Shown here: piece after piece, positions 45,479 through 60,279 of the stretch | Layout: every line of letters begins with the position of its first letter | How positions within the stretch are numbered: position 1 is the stretch's first letter | NCBI GenBank assembly: GCA_032207245.1 | Contig: CM063505.1 | Location: 175,766,827-175,830,826 of the forward strand | Direction of reading: 5' to 3' | Length of the DNA: 64,000 nt | From: Pardosa pseudoannulata | Lineage: Eukaryota > Arthropoda > Arachnida > Araneae > Lycosidae | The notes under the pieces: generated by a model | Databases searched by the model: none | What the model was told of the DNA's origin: nothing | Seen by the model: only the letters and a program-made list of their open reading frames with translations | Made by a program: the position numbers and the translations under genes

Positions 45479-45525
<47 letters not shown>
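45446..45525. repeat. (CA)n(TA)n compound microsatellite
   Basis: About 18 bases of CA repeat are followed by TA repeat with TGTATA and GTGTGTA interruptions. Confidence 0.95.

Positions 45526-47091
<1,566 letters not shown>

Positions 47092-47150
<59 letters not shown>
47092..47150. repeat. (CA)n(TA)n microsatellite
   Basis: About 26 bases of CA repeat, then about 33 of TA, ending exactly at a hAT-type terminus (CAGTGGCGTGCGG). Confidence 0.96.
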
Positions 47151-47153
<3 letters not shown>

Positions 47154-48386
47154 TGGCGTGCGGTCCATATGTGCAGGGTGTGCACTGCACACCCTGGCAA
47201 AATTATGAAGAACAATAATTTTCTACACCTATGTCTACCTATGTTTATATGATATATAATAAATATTATTTATAATATATTCAAATATTATGATGATTTG
47301 CTTGCTTGTATTCCTGCAGTGCGTGCGGTACTAGGTGCTGCACCACGTAGGACGCAAACGAACATAGGAAGTTCTGATGTGTACGCACTGCGCACTAAAT
47401 TGAAAATCAAGCTTTATATGTATGGGCTACTGGAGAAGAACAGCATACTATGGCACTGAGGCAAGTGCAGCTATTTTTCCTGCACTTGGCAGTCAGAATT
47501 ATCCGAAGGTACGGTTTATTAAGCGTTGTATTAGAGCGGGGACTTACGTGCTGAAGCGCTTTTGGTTTTTTAACTGATTAACTGGCCATACGATTTTGCA
47601 GACGGTTAATGTTTAAATTTATATATTGTAAGATTTTGTTCTCATGGAAATATAAAAGAAATATTTCATCAATATAAAGTGAAATGTTTTAGTGTGGTAA
47701 ATTAATTTCGGTGATGTATTATATTTATTGAAATAGTTAGTTGAAAAACATTGTTGTTTTGTTTTAAAGAAACGAATTTTAACAGAACAGTCCAAATTTT
47801 ACCATTTATTGTGCCTTACAGACAGTATATAAGTTATATCTGTAATACTATATTCTTAGTTTTGTTTTTAAAAATTGTCAAGATGTTTTTCGCAGACTAT
47901 ATGATTTCCAAATGTCAAAAACTATTAATAAATATAATTTAATCCACTGACCGAACAAGAAACAGTTTGCTCTATTGTGCCAGAATTCAGTGAAATCCTG
48001 TGCACGTGGACTAGACATCCGGTTAGTAGGCACCAATGAGCATCCGGATGAGGCACCGCAGCGGCGGGCGCCATGTGGTGCTACGTTTGCTGAATGTTTT
48101 AAGTTTTTCGTGGAAGCCCGAAGCGTTGCTTTTTCGACGCCGATATGACACCATAGAACAAAAGACATGATTTTTGCTTCAGTGCTAGTAGAATTCTCAT
48201 AAGTTTAGCTCTTTTTATAGTTATAACTCGACTGCTCGTAGGTAAATATTTTATTTATTGTAATCTTTAAATTTATATTCATAATAAATAACCCGTTTCA
48301 GAATGGAGAACTCGGATGTCTCAATAATTAAAGATTTATTGGAAAATCCATGTTCTCTGCACACCCTGCATGAAAACCTACCGCAA

Positions 48387-48390
<4 letters not shown>
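47151..48390. mobile_element. hAT-type element flanked by (TA)n on both sides
   Basis: The left end CAGTGGCGTGCGGTCC and GTGCAGGGTGTGCACTG are mirrored on the right by CTGCACACCCTGCATG and CTACCGCAAGCCA. TA repeats touch both ends, so an 8-bp TSD of TA repeats would be invisible. Short residual frames (for example from ATG 48303, MENSDVSIIKDLLENP) resemble the N-terminal leader of TTF-type hAT transposases, but this is weak. Most coding sequence is gone. Confidence 0.68.

Positions 48391-48461
<71 letters not shown>
48391..48461. repeat. (TA)n microsatellite
   Basis: A 71-base TA tract on the right flank of the hAT-type element. Confidence 0.97.
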
Positions 48462-48464
<3 letters not shown>

Positions 48465-48482
48465 CACAAAAATGTAATAGGG

Positions 48483-48508
48483 GTGGTGGGTCTAAAATGA
48501 CCCACCAC
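48483..48508. other. Perfect 10-bp hairpin
   Basis: GTGGTGGGTC, a TAAAAT loop, then GACCCACCAC. No downstream signal gives it a function. Confidence 0.7.
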
Positions 48509-49390
48509 AAAAGATATGGCCCAGGAAGAGAACATCAAAAATTGAAATAAAAAATATAGAGTTCATTGAAACAACTATGGCGCTTCTGTCGTCAAAACGT
48601 GTAACAGTGGGTTTTGTTATGGTGTGGAGCGCTAGGGGCCCAGACAATGAAAATGTTAAGAATTAGTCACATGGAGACCACAGAATCAAAACTACGTAAG
48701 TGATTTATGTAAGAATAATCGAGCTAACCAGGAATTAATTTTGATTTATGCGAAGTCATCGAAGGTTGCCACAATTAGCAGAGTTTCAATGGTATCTCGC
48801 CAAAGTTGTAACTTTTGGGATAGAATCCCCAGCTATTTATTTTAGAATATAATTATGATTTTGTTAGTTTGTTTTGGGTTAAAGTATCATTACACACATA
48901 CACATATACATATATTTATTTTGTATAATGTGTCATCAGATTTATCACTTGCCCTAAATTCAAAGTTTGTTTCATTTCTCAAGGTATTGGCGTTGAGTGA
49001 GTAGAGCTCACGTTTAGCCATCTGGTGGACATCCGAATATTACTCTCTTCATATTATTTAGACTTTTTGTTACATAAATATTTCGTTATAAGCTGAAAGT
49101 TTTCCTGATTTTCATATTTCCTTTACTCTACACCAAGAAATAATAAACAATACAAAATTCAATTTTTTTTAATATTACCTCTTGTGCACTATCCTGTTAA
49201 GCATTCGTCCATACAACACCGTGGAATTTGTTGACCATTTTATTATGAGGGCACCATTTTAGATTCCATTTACCTCCCTTAGACAAGCAAACAAAGTGGG
49301 TGCTTGTAATTCAGCTAAATGCATATTTAGATTTCTTTTTAAATCCAGGTACTGTATAATATTTTATCATGATATACCGTTTAATATTTT
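48509..49390. other. AT-rich stretch containing repeat Z copy 2
   Basis: Positions 49186-49247 match 32317-32378. Otherwise nothing is recognised. Confidence 0.4.
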
Positions 49391-50065
49391 ATCATGATAA
49401 ACATTTGCATCAACAAATCAGACCTCGCATTTACAGTTTATAACATTCATGCAAGAGTCAAAAGTGATGTTTTATACAAAAATATTCTAAGACCGAAAAA
49501 TTTTCGACACAGAGATTTTAAACTTTATTTATAAACTGTGTAGATAAAAACATACCCGGACTCTAGTACAAGGTTATGTCAAAGTTTCAGGCAAATCGGT
49601 GAAATATTTTTAGAGATTTTGGGTTACGAAGAAACATTTACATTTTTATTTACATTTAACCGATTTAATGCATATTTATTTTCTTGATTTAATGGAATTA
49701 TGTATAATTGATATCTATGAACCTTTAATATTTATATGATAAACATTTATAAAATATCAGACCTCGCATTTACAGTTTATAACATTCATGCAAGTACGTC
49801 AAAATATGTTTTATACAAAATATTTATCCGAAAATTTTCGACACAGAAAATTTTAAAATTTATTTATAATACTGTAGATAAAAACATACCTGGATTGTAC
49901 AATAGTTATACAAATATTACAGGTAAATCTTAAATATTTTTTAGAGATTTTTGAGGTCATCACCGAACAAATTTTACATTTTTTTTCAGTTTATAAAATA
50001 TTTTGTGATTTAATGGAATTGTTTTTAATTAATTTATGCTGATATATTAAATATTAAAAATATTA
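49391..50065 (+). repeat. Two-copy tandem duplication, period about 339 bp
   Basis: TCAGACCTCGCATTTACAG recurs at 49418 and 49757, followed in both units by CATTCATGCAAG, TTTTATACAAAA, ATTTTCGACACAGA, GTAGATAAAAACATACC and TTTTTAGAGATTTT. The second unit is more decayed. The TTTCAGGCAAATCGGTGAAA segment resembles LINE 3' tails, so the unit may derive from a TE. Confidence 0.82.
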
Positions 50066-50692
50066 AAATATTTTTGGTACTTGGTTTTAAAGGAATATCT
50101 AATTTAGGGTTATTTAATACATTTTTAAAATTTTAAATATATTTAAAGAAGACTGCATATTTTCATTAAATGATGACAGATTAAAAAAAAAAACTTCTTA
50201 TATTTGCTTTTATAGGTTTCTTGATTTATACTTTATAGATAGTAAAAAAAAAGAGTATTTATTTTTTAGGTATTTTTTACTGGAAGGGTTTATAAGGAGA
50301 ATTAATTAAATGGTTTTTTTTTCAGTTGTTAAGTCATATTTTTAGAAAAGTTGAAAGAAAAATCAAAGAAATTTAAGTACAACATTTATTAATTGTTTAG
50401 ATGCGTAAACAAAAAATATTATTTTAAAAAGAAAAAAAAATTTTAAATTATTTTGCAGTCAATATTTTTTTTAAAGGGTTAACTTTTCATAAGTTCCTTG
50501 GTTAATATGTCTCAAGCGAATGAAAATTTTAATTTTTTGCTAATTGTATTTTTCATGTAAAGGAAATAAAAAATAATGGATACGAGTGCTTAAAAGTCAG
50601 AGTGAAGTAATCCACAGAATAGAATTAATTTTTCAGATTAAACGAAAAACACACTTGAAACTGCTTGCTTTTCATAGCTTCTTGATACTTTC
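50066..50692. other. AT-rich stretch, nothing recognised
   Basis: No feature is supported. Confidence 0.4.
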
Positions 50693-50860
50693 GCCGAACG
50701 ATGGCGAAGAGGTTAGGGTAACCTTATATTCTCCGGATATTTTTCATCCATTTTGGGAGGGTATGGAGTTCATGTTAGGAATGGTTTATACATTCTTATA
50801 GGTCCTGGTCTCATTAGCCCTCGTGTTGCAAAGAGGAGACCGTCTCCAAAAAACAAAACC
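50693..50860 (+). repeat. SINE family 1, diverged copy
   Basis: The head GCCGAACGATGGCGAAGAGG and the 3' end GGTCCTGGTCTCATTAGCCC, TCGTGTTGCAAA and GAGACCG are clear. The B box and middle are heavily altered, and the tail runs into C/A homopolymers. Confidence 0.75.
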
Positions 50861-51599
50861 CCCAAAAAAAAAACCCAAACAGCTTTTATTGGGAAAAAGA
50901 CCTTCAAATGGCAAAATTTGATCAAAAGTATGAAATGATTTTTTGTTCTTTATACTTGATAAATCAAGTATAAGTTTCATTATTAAAAGACACTTTTTTA
51001 ATAACATGATTATTTGACTCTACCAGAACCTTCTTTTTTTTATCACATCCTTATTTGAAACTAAAAAAATATCTTTCAGTGTGATAAGTTTTTTATTAAA
51101 TAAGTAATTAAAAAATTTCAGGTTAATTACTTCTATGAATTTCTTATTTGAAATTTTGAAGATTGTCTACTAATGTGTTTATCAAAAAACTGGGTATGCT
51201 TTTTTAAAGTTACAGAGGATTTACTGCAGTGAACCGCAAAAAAAAAGTTGCTAAAATTGTATATCTTGAAATCTTTGTGTTATATAGATAACATCTGAGG
51301 TAGATGAAAATCGATACTCAGGTCTGTTTCTATATAAAATCTAAAGATAAAATGGGAAAATAAAAGCAATTGGTTTGTATGCACTAGAGAGCTTTTTTGA
51401 GGAATAGGGTTGGACGATTCATTTTTTTTTTATCAAATAAGATTTTTTGTTCTTTATATTTGATATCAAGTTGTTTCATTATTAAAAACATTATACGATT
51501 ATACAGATTTTTTTTTATAATTTTTTGTAAAAAAAATTTTTTGTTTAATAACTGTTTTTCTATTTCAAAAGTCAATTATTCATATTTTCATTTTTAATT
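50861..51599. other. AT-rich stretch upstream of the mariner-like relic
   Basis: Possibly it includes the 5' end of the transposon. No TIR could be fixed. Confidence 0.35.
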
Positions 51600-51779
51600 A
51601 AAACGAATTTTTATTTGAAAGAAAGACGTATAATTTCGTTATCCAAAAACGATGTGAGACTCAAGGTTTAAATCTTTTTGTCAAAGTCAGAGGCATTTGT
51701 CCTCAGTGAAATTCCAAAAAAAAGTTCAAAAAAAAGCATATTCGACTATTGCAAAGGTGCGTTGTTTAATGTTAAAAGA

Positions 51780-52610
51780 AAATCCCTCTAGTTAAAGGAC
51801 ATTTGCAAAATCATTAAAATGCTCTGTGTCCACTGTAAAAAAAATGGTAAATGTTGATTTCAATCTTAAGAAAGCGAAAAAAACGCAATGTTGATCGTTT
51901 TTCTCTAAAGCATATCGCTGAACGTAGGACATGCTGCAGAATTCTGTATGAAAAACATTTATCCAAAGAAAAATGGAAAAAAATTGTCTCAATAGATTAA
52001 TCATGGGTGTATTTAAATGACTGCAATAAAAAAGATATATTTATAATCATAAAAGCGGAGAAAAAATTTAAGTACATGGTTCAAAGAATCGAAAGAAAGT
52101 TTTTCTAAGGGATTCATGATTGCGGTTGGTTTCTCATATAATGGCATGTTAAAAATAAAGAGAGTTGAAAAAATGTCAAGATTAACTCCAAATACTATCA
52201 GGAGCATATTTTATTTCCAATTTTTCTGAATGAAATAACATCGCGTCATCCGCAGTGCCATCAATCTGTAAACCTCCATTAAGACAAAGCTAGCAGTCAC
52301 ACATCAAAATCCTCTGCAAATTTCCTAAAAGAAATGGAACAAAAAACCAGTACCAAGCCTATACCCTTTACTGATATCCCTACTAAATCTCCCAATGTAT
52401 CACCTATGAATTTTTGTGCATTCGGACTTTTAAAATCTGCATTATCCAAACGTCGTCCCACAACCCTTACAGGACATTGGAAAGCTGTTCAGGAAGAATG
52501 GGATAGAATGCCTCTTCTGACACTTCAAAAGGCATTATTACCCTGGAAATTAAGGTGTCTCAAGATAATTCAGAATAGAACATTTCAAACACAAATATTT
52601 TATGTAATTT
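51780..52610 (+). pseudogene. mariner-like (Tc1/mariner superfamily) transposase, degenerate
   Basis: Homology runs through the helix-turn-helix (FAKSLKCSVSTVKKMV near 51806), then WKKIVSID, which supplies the first catalytic aspartate and is followed by a stop, then SWVYLND, NVKINSKYYQEHIL, DKASSHTSKS (second catalytic position), IPTKSPNVSPMNFCAFGLLK (an N where the third D is expected) and a C-terminal RRPTTLTGHWKAVQEEWDR. Several stops and frameshifts lie between 51880 and 52300, while the last 100 codons (52334-52639) are open. Assignment to Tc1/mariner is firm. The exact clade (DDxD spacing) cannot be fixed because of the indels. Confidence 0.85.
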
Positions 52611-52639
52611 ATTTTGTGACTACAATATACATCTTCTAA

Positions 52640-53480
52640 AAAATGTGTGAACAGCATCTGTATATATTCTCATTATTAGAATATCGTTAAAAATTTAAAA
52701 TATGAAATCCAATGTCTTTTGTACCATTAAGGCGATATTACACTTTGAAATACACTACTGAAAATACTTATGAATAATATAATCCACAGTAGATGCAAGG
52801 CTTGAATTTCAGTCAGGAGTAACCACATACCACCCCTGTGTATCAGTAAAAAATTATAACAGCAAAATATTACTTATCTGATTTTATATTACTTAGTCCT
52901 ATGTTTTTTATTTAAATTTTTTTTCAGAAATGGACAGTTATGCATTTTGAATATGTCAGGCATGACAAAATAAAAAAAATTCTTGTTCAAGTTTTATGTT
53001 TTTATTTCAAAACTATTCAAGTTACATGACTTTTATAGTTGTTTAGTTTTTCTCGCCAATGTAGTAATGAATTATTTTCCTCCATTTTCACACTTATTGT
53101 TGTGGATTAAATTACAATAAGAGAATGAAATAGAAAGAAAGTACATAAAATATGACGCCAAAACAAAGTTCTTACTAAAATTTGTAATACTTTTGATTAA
53201 CCAGTTTTTATTCAAATTAGTGTTGGACAATCACATTTTCTTGCTCTTATTAAATCATTAACACTTGAACTCATTTTGCGAAGACATGAACTTATCGCGA
53301 GGAAAGAATCTCAAAATTTCCATAATAAATCATTAATACAAGGTTTCCTTTCTTAACTGATAGATAAGGTTATTCTTGTTGAAAACAATTCTTTCCTTTT
53401 TTTTCATAGGAAGTTCATTCATCTGTATTAAACTGCTAACAACCGTCAATGGCTGAGCTTGTTCATTTGGTCAATCTTTT
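52640..53480. other. AT-rich stretch, nothing recognised
   Basis: No feature is supported. Confidence 0.4.
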
Positions 53481-53489
53481 ATTAGTTTT

Positions 53490-54560
53490 GTATGTAAACC
53501 AACTTTTAAAAATGTTACAAGTTACAGTTCTGAGGCGTTCTCTCTGTAGGTCATTCTATTGTATTTTCTTTTAGATTTTTGGTGTGACCAGACTGTCTAC
53601 GATTCCAATTCTGCATCAAAATGCGGACAATTATTAATAGATAGAAAGCTCTTTATATAAAACCTTTAGCTAGCTTCATTTATAGACTATTCTTTAATGT
53701 TTATTTTATTTTATAATTGTCATGAATTTTAAACTATTTCAAAAATAGCAAGAACCGAAATAACTACACCCACCATAACTAAATTACTAAATCCCAGAAA
53801 ATAATAATTAAAGAAAAAAAAAGAAATAAATACAATTTGACCAAGGCGATTGTAAACCAAAAGAACAGCTAAGATGCAAATTTCTGGAATAGTTCCTGGT
53901 ACTGACGTCAGAAATCACATGCACCAATGGGGTGCAAGAACACATTAGAGCTGCCATGCCCCATCACCAAAGTCAGGGCAAACACACCAATCCGCTCATC
54001 GCCCCAAATAATAGCCAAATTTGGTGACAAAAAAAATACGGCATCTATAATGCATCTGTACCGCGTTCTGTACTTATATCATACTTTTGTATCTTTTTTC
54101 AGATTTTTAATAGGATATGATGGTTTTCAATTTCATTTCTGTTTCAAAGTACGGGAAATCATTAATGAGTAGAACATTTGGTAAAACTTTTAACTGGTTC
54201 AATTTTTGACCATTTTTAGGAATGTTGTCACAAGTTGTAATATCGAGGCATTCTCTCTTCAAATCTTACCATTGTACTTCAGATTTTTTGTTGCACTAGA
54301 TTATCTACGATTTCATTATCGTATCAAACTACGGACAGTTATCAAGGATTAGAAAGCTCGTTTGATAAAACTTTTAACTATATACATCTATCGGCCACTT
54401 TTTAAGGACGTTATCACGAGTTTTAGTGTTTTATTTTCAAATGATACTATTATATTCCTTTCAAACTTTTGGTTGGTCAAGGTACAAGATTTCCACGATT
54501 CCATTTACATTATATTGTACTGTGTGCTCAGTAATTAGATAACATTCTAAAGTTCACATT
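53490..54560 (+). repeat. Diverged tandem array of units about 180-200 bp
   Basis: The block with TCTCTC.T..A..TTA..ATTGTA, AGATTTTT.GT, TCTACGATT.CA, CGGACA.TTAT and GAAAGCTC.TT..ATAAAACCTTTA occurs near 53540-53680 and 54240-54390, with partial units at 54090-54210 and 54420-54550. Between the first and later units lies unrelated sequence (about 53720-54060). Old satellite-like DNA is the likeliest origin. Confidence 0.6.
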
Positions 54561-54746
54561 ATCTAATTTCTGGCAATCCAGATGGTGAGTTATCTGGATT
54601 TGTGCACTGCATTTAAGTGTCTATTCAAAAGAATTAAGCAAGCTATAAATTTAATGTGCTTTAAAGTAGTAGTTCTATTGCACGCAGTACAAAATAACTT
54701 TCACACTGAAAATAAATTATTAAATACAAATTTTATAGAAATCAAG

Positions 54747-55524
<778 letters not shown>

Positions 55525-55535
55525 AATCTTTTTTG

Positions 55536-55705
55536 GCCGAACGATGGCCGATTAGTTAGGGTGCTGGCCTGCGGTACCGGAGTTCGTGGGTTCGAATCCC
55601 ACAGTGGCATGGATGTTCGTAGCCGTTCGGAAGCGGTTTTAAGCTGTAAGTTCCGGTCTCATTAGCCCTCGTACTGCAAAAAAGTAGACCGTAGCACTCC
55701 AAACC
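55536..55705 (+). repeat. tRNA-derived SINE (family 1), near full length
   Basis: Head GCCGAACGATGGCCG, A box region TGGCCGATTAG, B box GGTTCGAATCC, then CATGGATGTTCGTAGCCGTT, GGTCTCATTAGCCCTCGTAC, GTAGACCGTAG and the CCAAACC end. The flanks AATCTTTTTT (55525-55534) and AATCTTTTCT (55711-55720) are a probable TSD. Confidence 0.92.
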
Positions 55706-56368
55706 AAATAAATCTTTTCTGTTGGGGATATAATTTTATATGGAAGCAAAAATAAACTTTCATTTCTTTCCTTAATTATAGAGTTAAACAACACCAGCTA
55801 AGTCTCCAACAAACGAGCTTTAGTTCGATTTCTGATTAAGAGTTAAATGTACTTAGAATACTCCTGCTGGTATGCAGCTCTTTCAGAAGTGCCGCAACGT
55901 TTGTAAATTCTGTATGCAATTTACGGGACACAGTATCATCAACTCTATATGATAAATTTCAGAAGTGGCAATGGTACAACCTGAGTTAAAAAAAAAAAAA
56001 AAAGAATTCGACCATAAAATCTTTCACCATATTTTATTTTCTACTCTCTCTATCCCTATTCTAGTTTGGTTTTTCAAAATCTAACAATAATGGTAAGTGT
56101 TGCCAAAATGCAAAAATTAAATGTTTTACAAGCATTTACAAAATAGCATCTACAATTAGTAAAACATTTTAAAATTAATTATTTACATTTAAATTAATTA
56201 TGTTTAAATTATGGCTAATTCAAAATTAAATATACCGTTGCATTTCTTCGGAGGTACTAATCTTGGGCTTGTTGGTTAACCTGTTTGATATTCCTGAAAT
56301 AAATAGCCTATAACAGATTGAACTACGAAGAATCTAAAAATTGCTAGAAAGAAGTCCTTTTCTTTTCT
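55706..56368. other. AT-rich spacer
   Basis: Nothing is recognised. Confidence 0.4.
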
Positions 56369-56535
56369 GCCGAACAATAGACGAATGAAAAAGGCGCTGC
56401 TCTTCAGAACTGAAGTTTGTAGATTCGAATCCCAATGTTAAATGTTTGTAGCCATTTGGAATCGGATTTAAGGCAGTATGTCCCAATCACATTATCCCTA
56501 AAATACAGATCATAGGGTACCAAACAAAATCAAAT
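56369..56535 (+). repeat. SINE family 1, diverged copy
   Basis: GCCGAACAATAGACGAATG, GCGCTGCTCTTCAGAACTG, the B box ATTCGAATCCC, ATTTGGAATCGGATTTAAGG and AGTATGTCCCAATCACATTA follow the family order with many substitutions. Confidence 0.8.
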
Positions 56536-57354
56536 GAAATTCTAATTTAATCAAACCAGGACCCCATCCATGGTTTGGCAGGTTGGTGGTTAACATCGTA
56601 CCTCACCCTCTATGGCTCTTTGAGCAGTTAAGAACATATTGAGTAACTAGTATATAGCCTGTTATATACGGGATCAGTAAAATTTTTAGATTTCCAGAAT
56701 TGTAAAGTGCCCTATGACGCAGGTAAAAAAAGGGTTTGTTTTTTTGTCTGAGAATTATCTGGTACAATCTGAATAATTTGTTTATCTTCATACTCCTCTA
56801 AAGTCTCCCGATACTAGGAATGCAGTTTAGAATCACGTTGAATTCATTTAATCAAACCGTGTGGTTATGTATAAAAAACAAACACACAAACGAACAAACT
56901 TCTTAATTTTCAAAGATATTTATTAGTCCGTGAAATAGACTCTTAGACATTTATGAAAAGAATTTGTTCTGAATAATAGGGATAAAATTTTCATTGCAAC
57001 ATAAAATAATCGATGATTAAATTTAAAAATTATCACATATGTACCTAATCTATTATTTAAGCCAAATATGAAAGAAAATTATTTACGTAATATCTAAGTT
57101 CAGTGATAAAACATATGAAAATAATGCAGACGATATTTAAATAATTTAAATTAAGAGATGATTAAATGAGATGGTTAAAGGAATGACGCATAATGCTTGA
57201 AAAAAAATGGTTTTTTTACCTATTTATGATGTGATAAATTGATAAATTTAATTGCCTGCTCTTAACTGGGAAAATAAGGCTTAAAATAAGAGCATTAAAC
57301 TATTGAAAAGGGGGAAAGGGTGGATTTCGAATGTCCGCTTTGCGTTTTGCTAAA
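56536..57354. other. AT-rich spacer
   Basis: Nothing is recognised. Confidence 0.4.
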
Positions 57355-57470
57355 CCTAACTCATCAAGAATCCAATATGTATGCCTCTATCCATTCGAGG
57401 TACAATCGTTTAATAAATTCGAGGACGGACGGACAGATAACTTAGGCTATTATTATAAAGGAGATGTAAG
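57355..57470 (+). repeat. LINE/SINE 3' tail fragment
   Basis: AATTCGAGGACGGACGGACA followed by GATAACTTAGGCTATTATTA has the style of the 3' ends of arthropod RTE-like LINEs and their SINEs. There is no coding region upstream. Confidence 0.45.
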
Positions 57471-58041
57471 TTGAGGCTGTTATTGTTTGTGTTCCAAATT
57501 AAACCTTTACATTTTCCTTTCTACTTCAATTTTTATTTGATTCTTGTACATAATGTTATTTAAATGCAACACAAAAAATGCTAGCTACATTGTTTCAACT
57601 TTGATTTCTATAGGAAGAACAGTGTTTTATTTAAACAAAGACGCATCCCACTCTGCTGTCAGTTGGAGTGATTCAAACACGGTTATTCTCCTGGTATCAT
57701 ATTTTAGTTTCATAGACCGGTTTTCAAAGAAAGCGATTTGCATATAAAAAGGAAGCAATAGGCTTGTTTTCGATGCCAAATTCGTCATCATCAACCATGA
57801 TTGCGATATCTATTGTTAGATAAATATGACAGTAAAATATAACTGTTGACCAAGAGGTATTTTGTAAGGAAATTAGGCCAAAGAAACAGAATGTTTGAAA
57901 TTATTAGTGTATGCTATAGTTTGAGAATGTTTCTGAAACAGGATGAAAAAAATTGTTAAAACACTTTCTTTTAATCATATTAAGAAGAAAGTGGATTTAC
58001 AAGATTATTTTATTTTGCTTATGACCAATTTGCTTGAATCT
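57471..58041. other. AT-rich spacer
   Basis: Short frames only; none is recognisable. Confidence 0.35.
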
Positions 58042-58045
58042 TTAA

Positions 58046-59002
58046 GGTATCCATCTACGTTGAAAGCGTCATTTTTTTTTGCCAAGAATCATAATTTTTT
58101 TTTATTTTTCTATTGTAAAATTTCAACTATTAGGCTTCTAAATCTGTTTTTGTTTTGCCTCTACGGCATTTTAAAGAAAAGTTACAACTTTTTAAACATC
58201 ACTGAGAGCTGTCAAAACAAACCGGAAGTACCCACAACGGAACCGGAAGTTGTGAATTTAAAGCCTTTTAAAGAGCATTTTTTTTGACAAAACTTTTTTA
58301 AGTTTCATGAAGGTTAGTTTAAAGATTTTTCAAGTATTTTTAACAATTACAATAATTTTTAATAATTACTTTGCAATTAGAAAGTTCTGAAGCAAGAAAT
58401 TGTGGGGAATTTTAAACATGCATTTTAATTTTTTTAATAGTTAAAGTTGCTTTCATAAGCTTCAAATGCGTTTTTCTCAGAATGGTATTTTTAATAAAAT
58501 GTTAAAACTTAAATTGTGATTTCTCAAAAAGTTCTTAAAATATTTTGTTGAAAATTATTATGAATGCTTTTGATAGTATTTACTAGTAAATGACATAAAA
58601 GCTTTAAATTTGGATAATTTTTAATGATGTTACACTCATAGTTAAATATAAAGGTAATGAAAATTCGTTAAATATTCAATGTGTATGATTTTGAAGGATC
58701 AAAATTTTTTACCAAATGTAAATTAAGCAAAGATTTTAGGTGATTCACTAGTCCAGTGTATAAGAAATGTGTTGCATAAAAAAATATTGAAATAATTTAA
58801 TTTATTAAAAAATTAGACCTTTTGAAAACCCCCGATTTTTTTACTAAATTTCTTCATTTATCAGAAGTTTTATAAACACTTCTCCGGGAATAAATTTAAG
58901 TTCAATTCTCTATGATAACATAAAAAATAAATCTAAAAATGTAAAAACATGAACTAGTTTCTACGTTTAAAGAAAACATTTCTCCGAACATAGACGGATA
59001 CC
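58046..59002. mobile_element. TTAA-flanked MITE, 957 bp
   Basis: The ends GGTATCCATCTACGTT and, inverted, AACATAGACGGATACC match at 14 of 16. Both are bordered by TTAA (58042-58045 and 59003-59006). The TTAA target suggests piggyBac-type mobilisation. A small direct repeat AACCGGAAGT lies near 58219 and 58241. A frame crossing the left border (57943-58287) is not conserved coding in any way I recognise. Confidence 0.65.
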
Positions 59003-59006
59003 TTAA

Positions 59007-59798
59007 TATATTATTAAGCAGTATATTTATGTGAACGTGTTTACATTTTAAAGTTAAAATCTTAATGATTTTTAAAGTTATTAATAGGTAATTGTTTGGA
59101 AGGAAGAATTACTGAAAGTGATCCATGCGCATACCCTTTACGTATAATATAGTATACTTAAAGGAATTCATATGATATTTTTAACTATCGGAATAAAATT
59201 TAGATGTTATTATGACCATTAGCTGAAACATAGTTACGAAGAAATGATAGCTAAAATGCCAATATTTTCTTTACCCAACATGTATAATAATTTTTCATTT
59301 TTTGCTGTTTGAAACATATTTATTGTAACTAACTTTTATTTCAGACTCTACATGGTATACTGTGGATAATTTCAAAAGCAAATGATGCTTAGAAATTAAT
59401 CTTTCAAATATTTATAAAACTTAAAGAATTTTGTTTAAAAATTGTCTAAAGTAGTTATTAATAATAACTGAAATATCTTTTGTGGTAATATATGTATATC
59501 AATTCAGATATCTTTTGGTGAAAAATAATCTTCTATTTTAAATGGGTAAACGAGAGAGAGAAAATTTTCCCCATGTAAGAGTTCTCACACGTGTTGTACA
59601 ATATAACCTTGATTTATCGTTACCGAGTTGTTTGTCTACCCGGATTGATTGTTCAATTCTCTTGGTTCAAAATTTATTTTCATAGAATCAGTGTTATTTT
59701 TCCCGCATTTATCCCTTCCTGATTTTTGTTCTCCTATATTTGTCAAGAAAGTTTCCTTCCGTTACCTTGTTATACGGGAAGCATTTTTTTTTAAAATT
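59007..59798. other. AT-rich spacer
   Basis: Nothing is recognised. Confidence 0.4.
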
Positions 59799-59812
59799 AT
59801 AAGATCTAGAGA

Positions 59813-59989
59813 TTTGGTTTGCTTTGGAGTGCTACGGTCTACTTTTTGCAACACGAGTGCTAATGAGACCGGGACCTACAGCTTAAAGCCGATTCCGAAC
59901 GGCTGCGAACATTCATGCCACAGCGGGATTCGAACCCACGAACTCCGGTACCGAAGGTTAACACTCTAACCAATCGGCCATCGTTCGGC
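59813..59989 (-). repeat. tRNA-derived SINE (family 1) with perfect 14-bp TSD
   Basis: Full-length minus-strand copy, 177 bp. The inverted head CCATCGTTCGGC ends at 59989, and the inverted B box GGATTCGAACC lies near 59927. ATAAGATCTAGAGA flanks it exactly at 59799-59812 and 59990-60003. This fixes both SINE termini. Confidence 0.95.
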
Positions 59990-60003
59990 ATAAGATCTAG
60001 AGA

Positions 60004-60279
60004 AGTGAGTTTTTTTATATAAATAGATATTGTTCAAGGTCGCGTTGAACATTTAAAAGAATTTTAGCTTATTACAGGTCTTTTCTAGGCAAAGTTTTAA
60101 ATAGTGATAAAGATTTTGGCACTGTCATTGATTCATTAGAGTGCTAGAAATTAATATAGCATTAGCTGTATAGCTGTATCTATAGATCTGAAGCTCACTA
60201 AACTTTTTTGAATTAAAGGAATTTATGTACGTGAAGACTGGTAGTAATTAGTAAATTATATGCAATCAACCAATCCACT
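60004..60279. other. AT-rich spacer
   Basis: Nothing is recognised. Confidence 0.4.
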
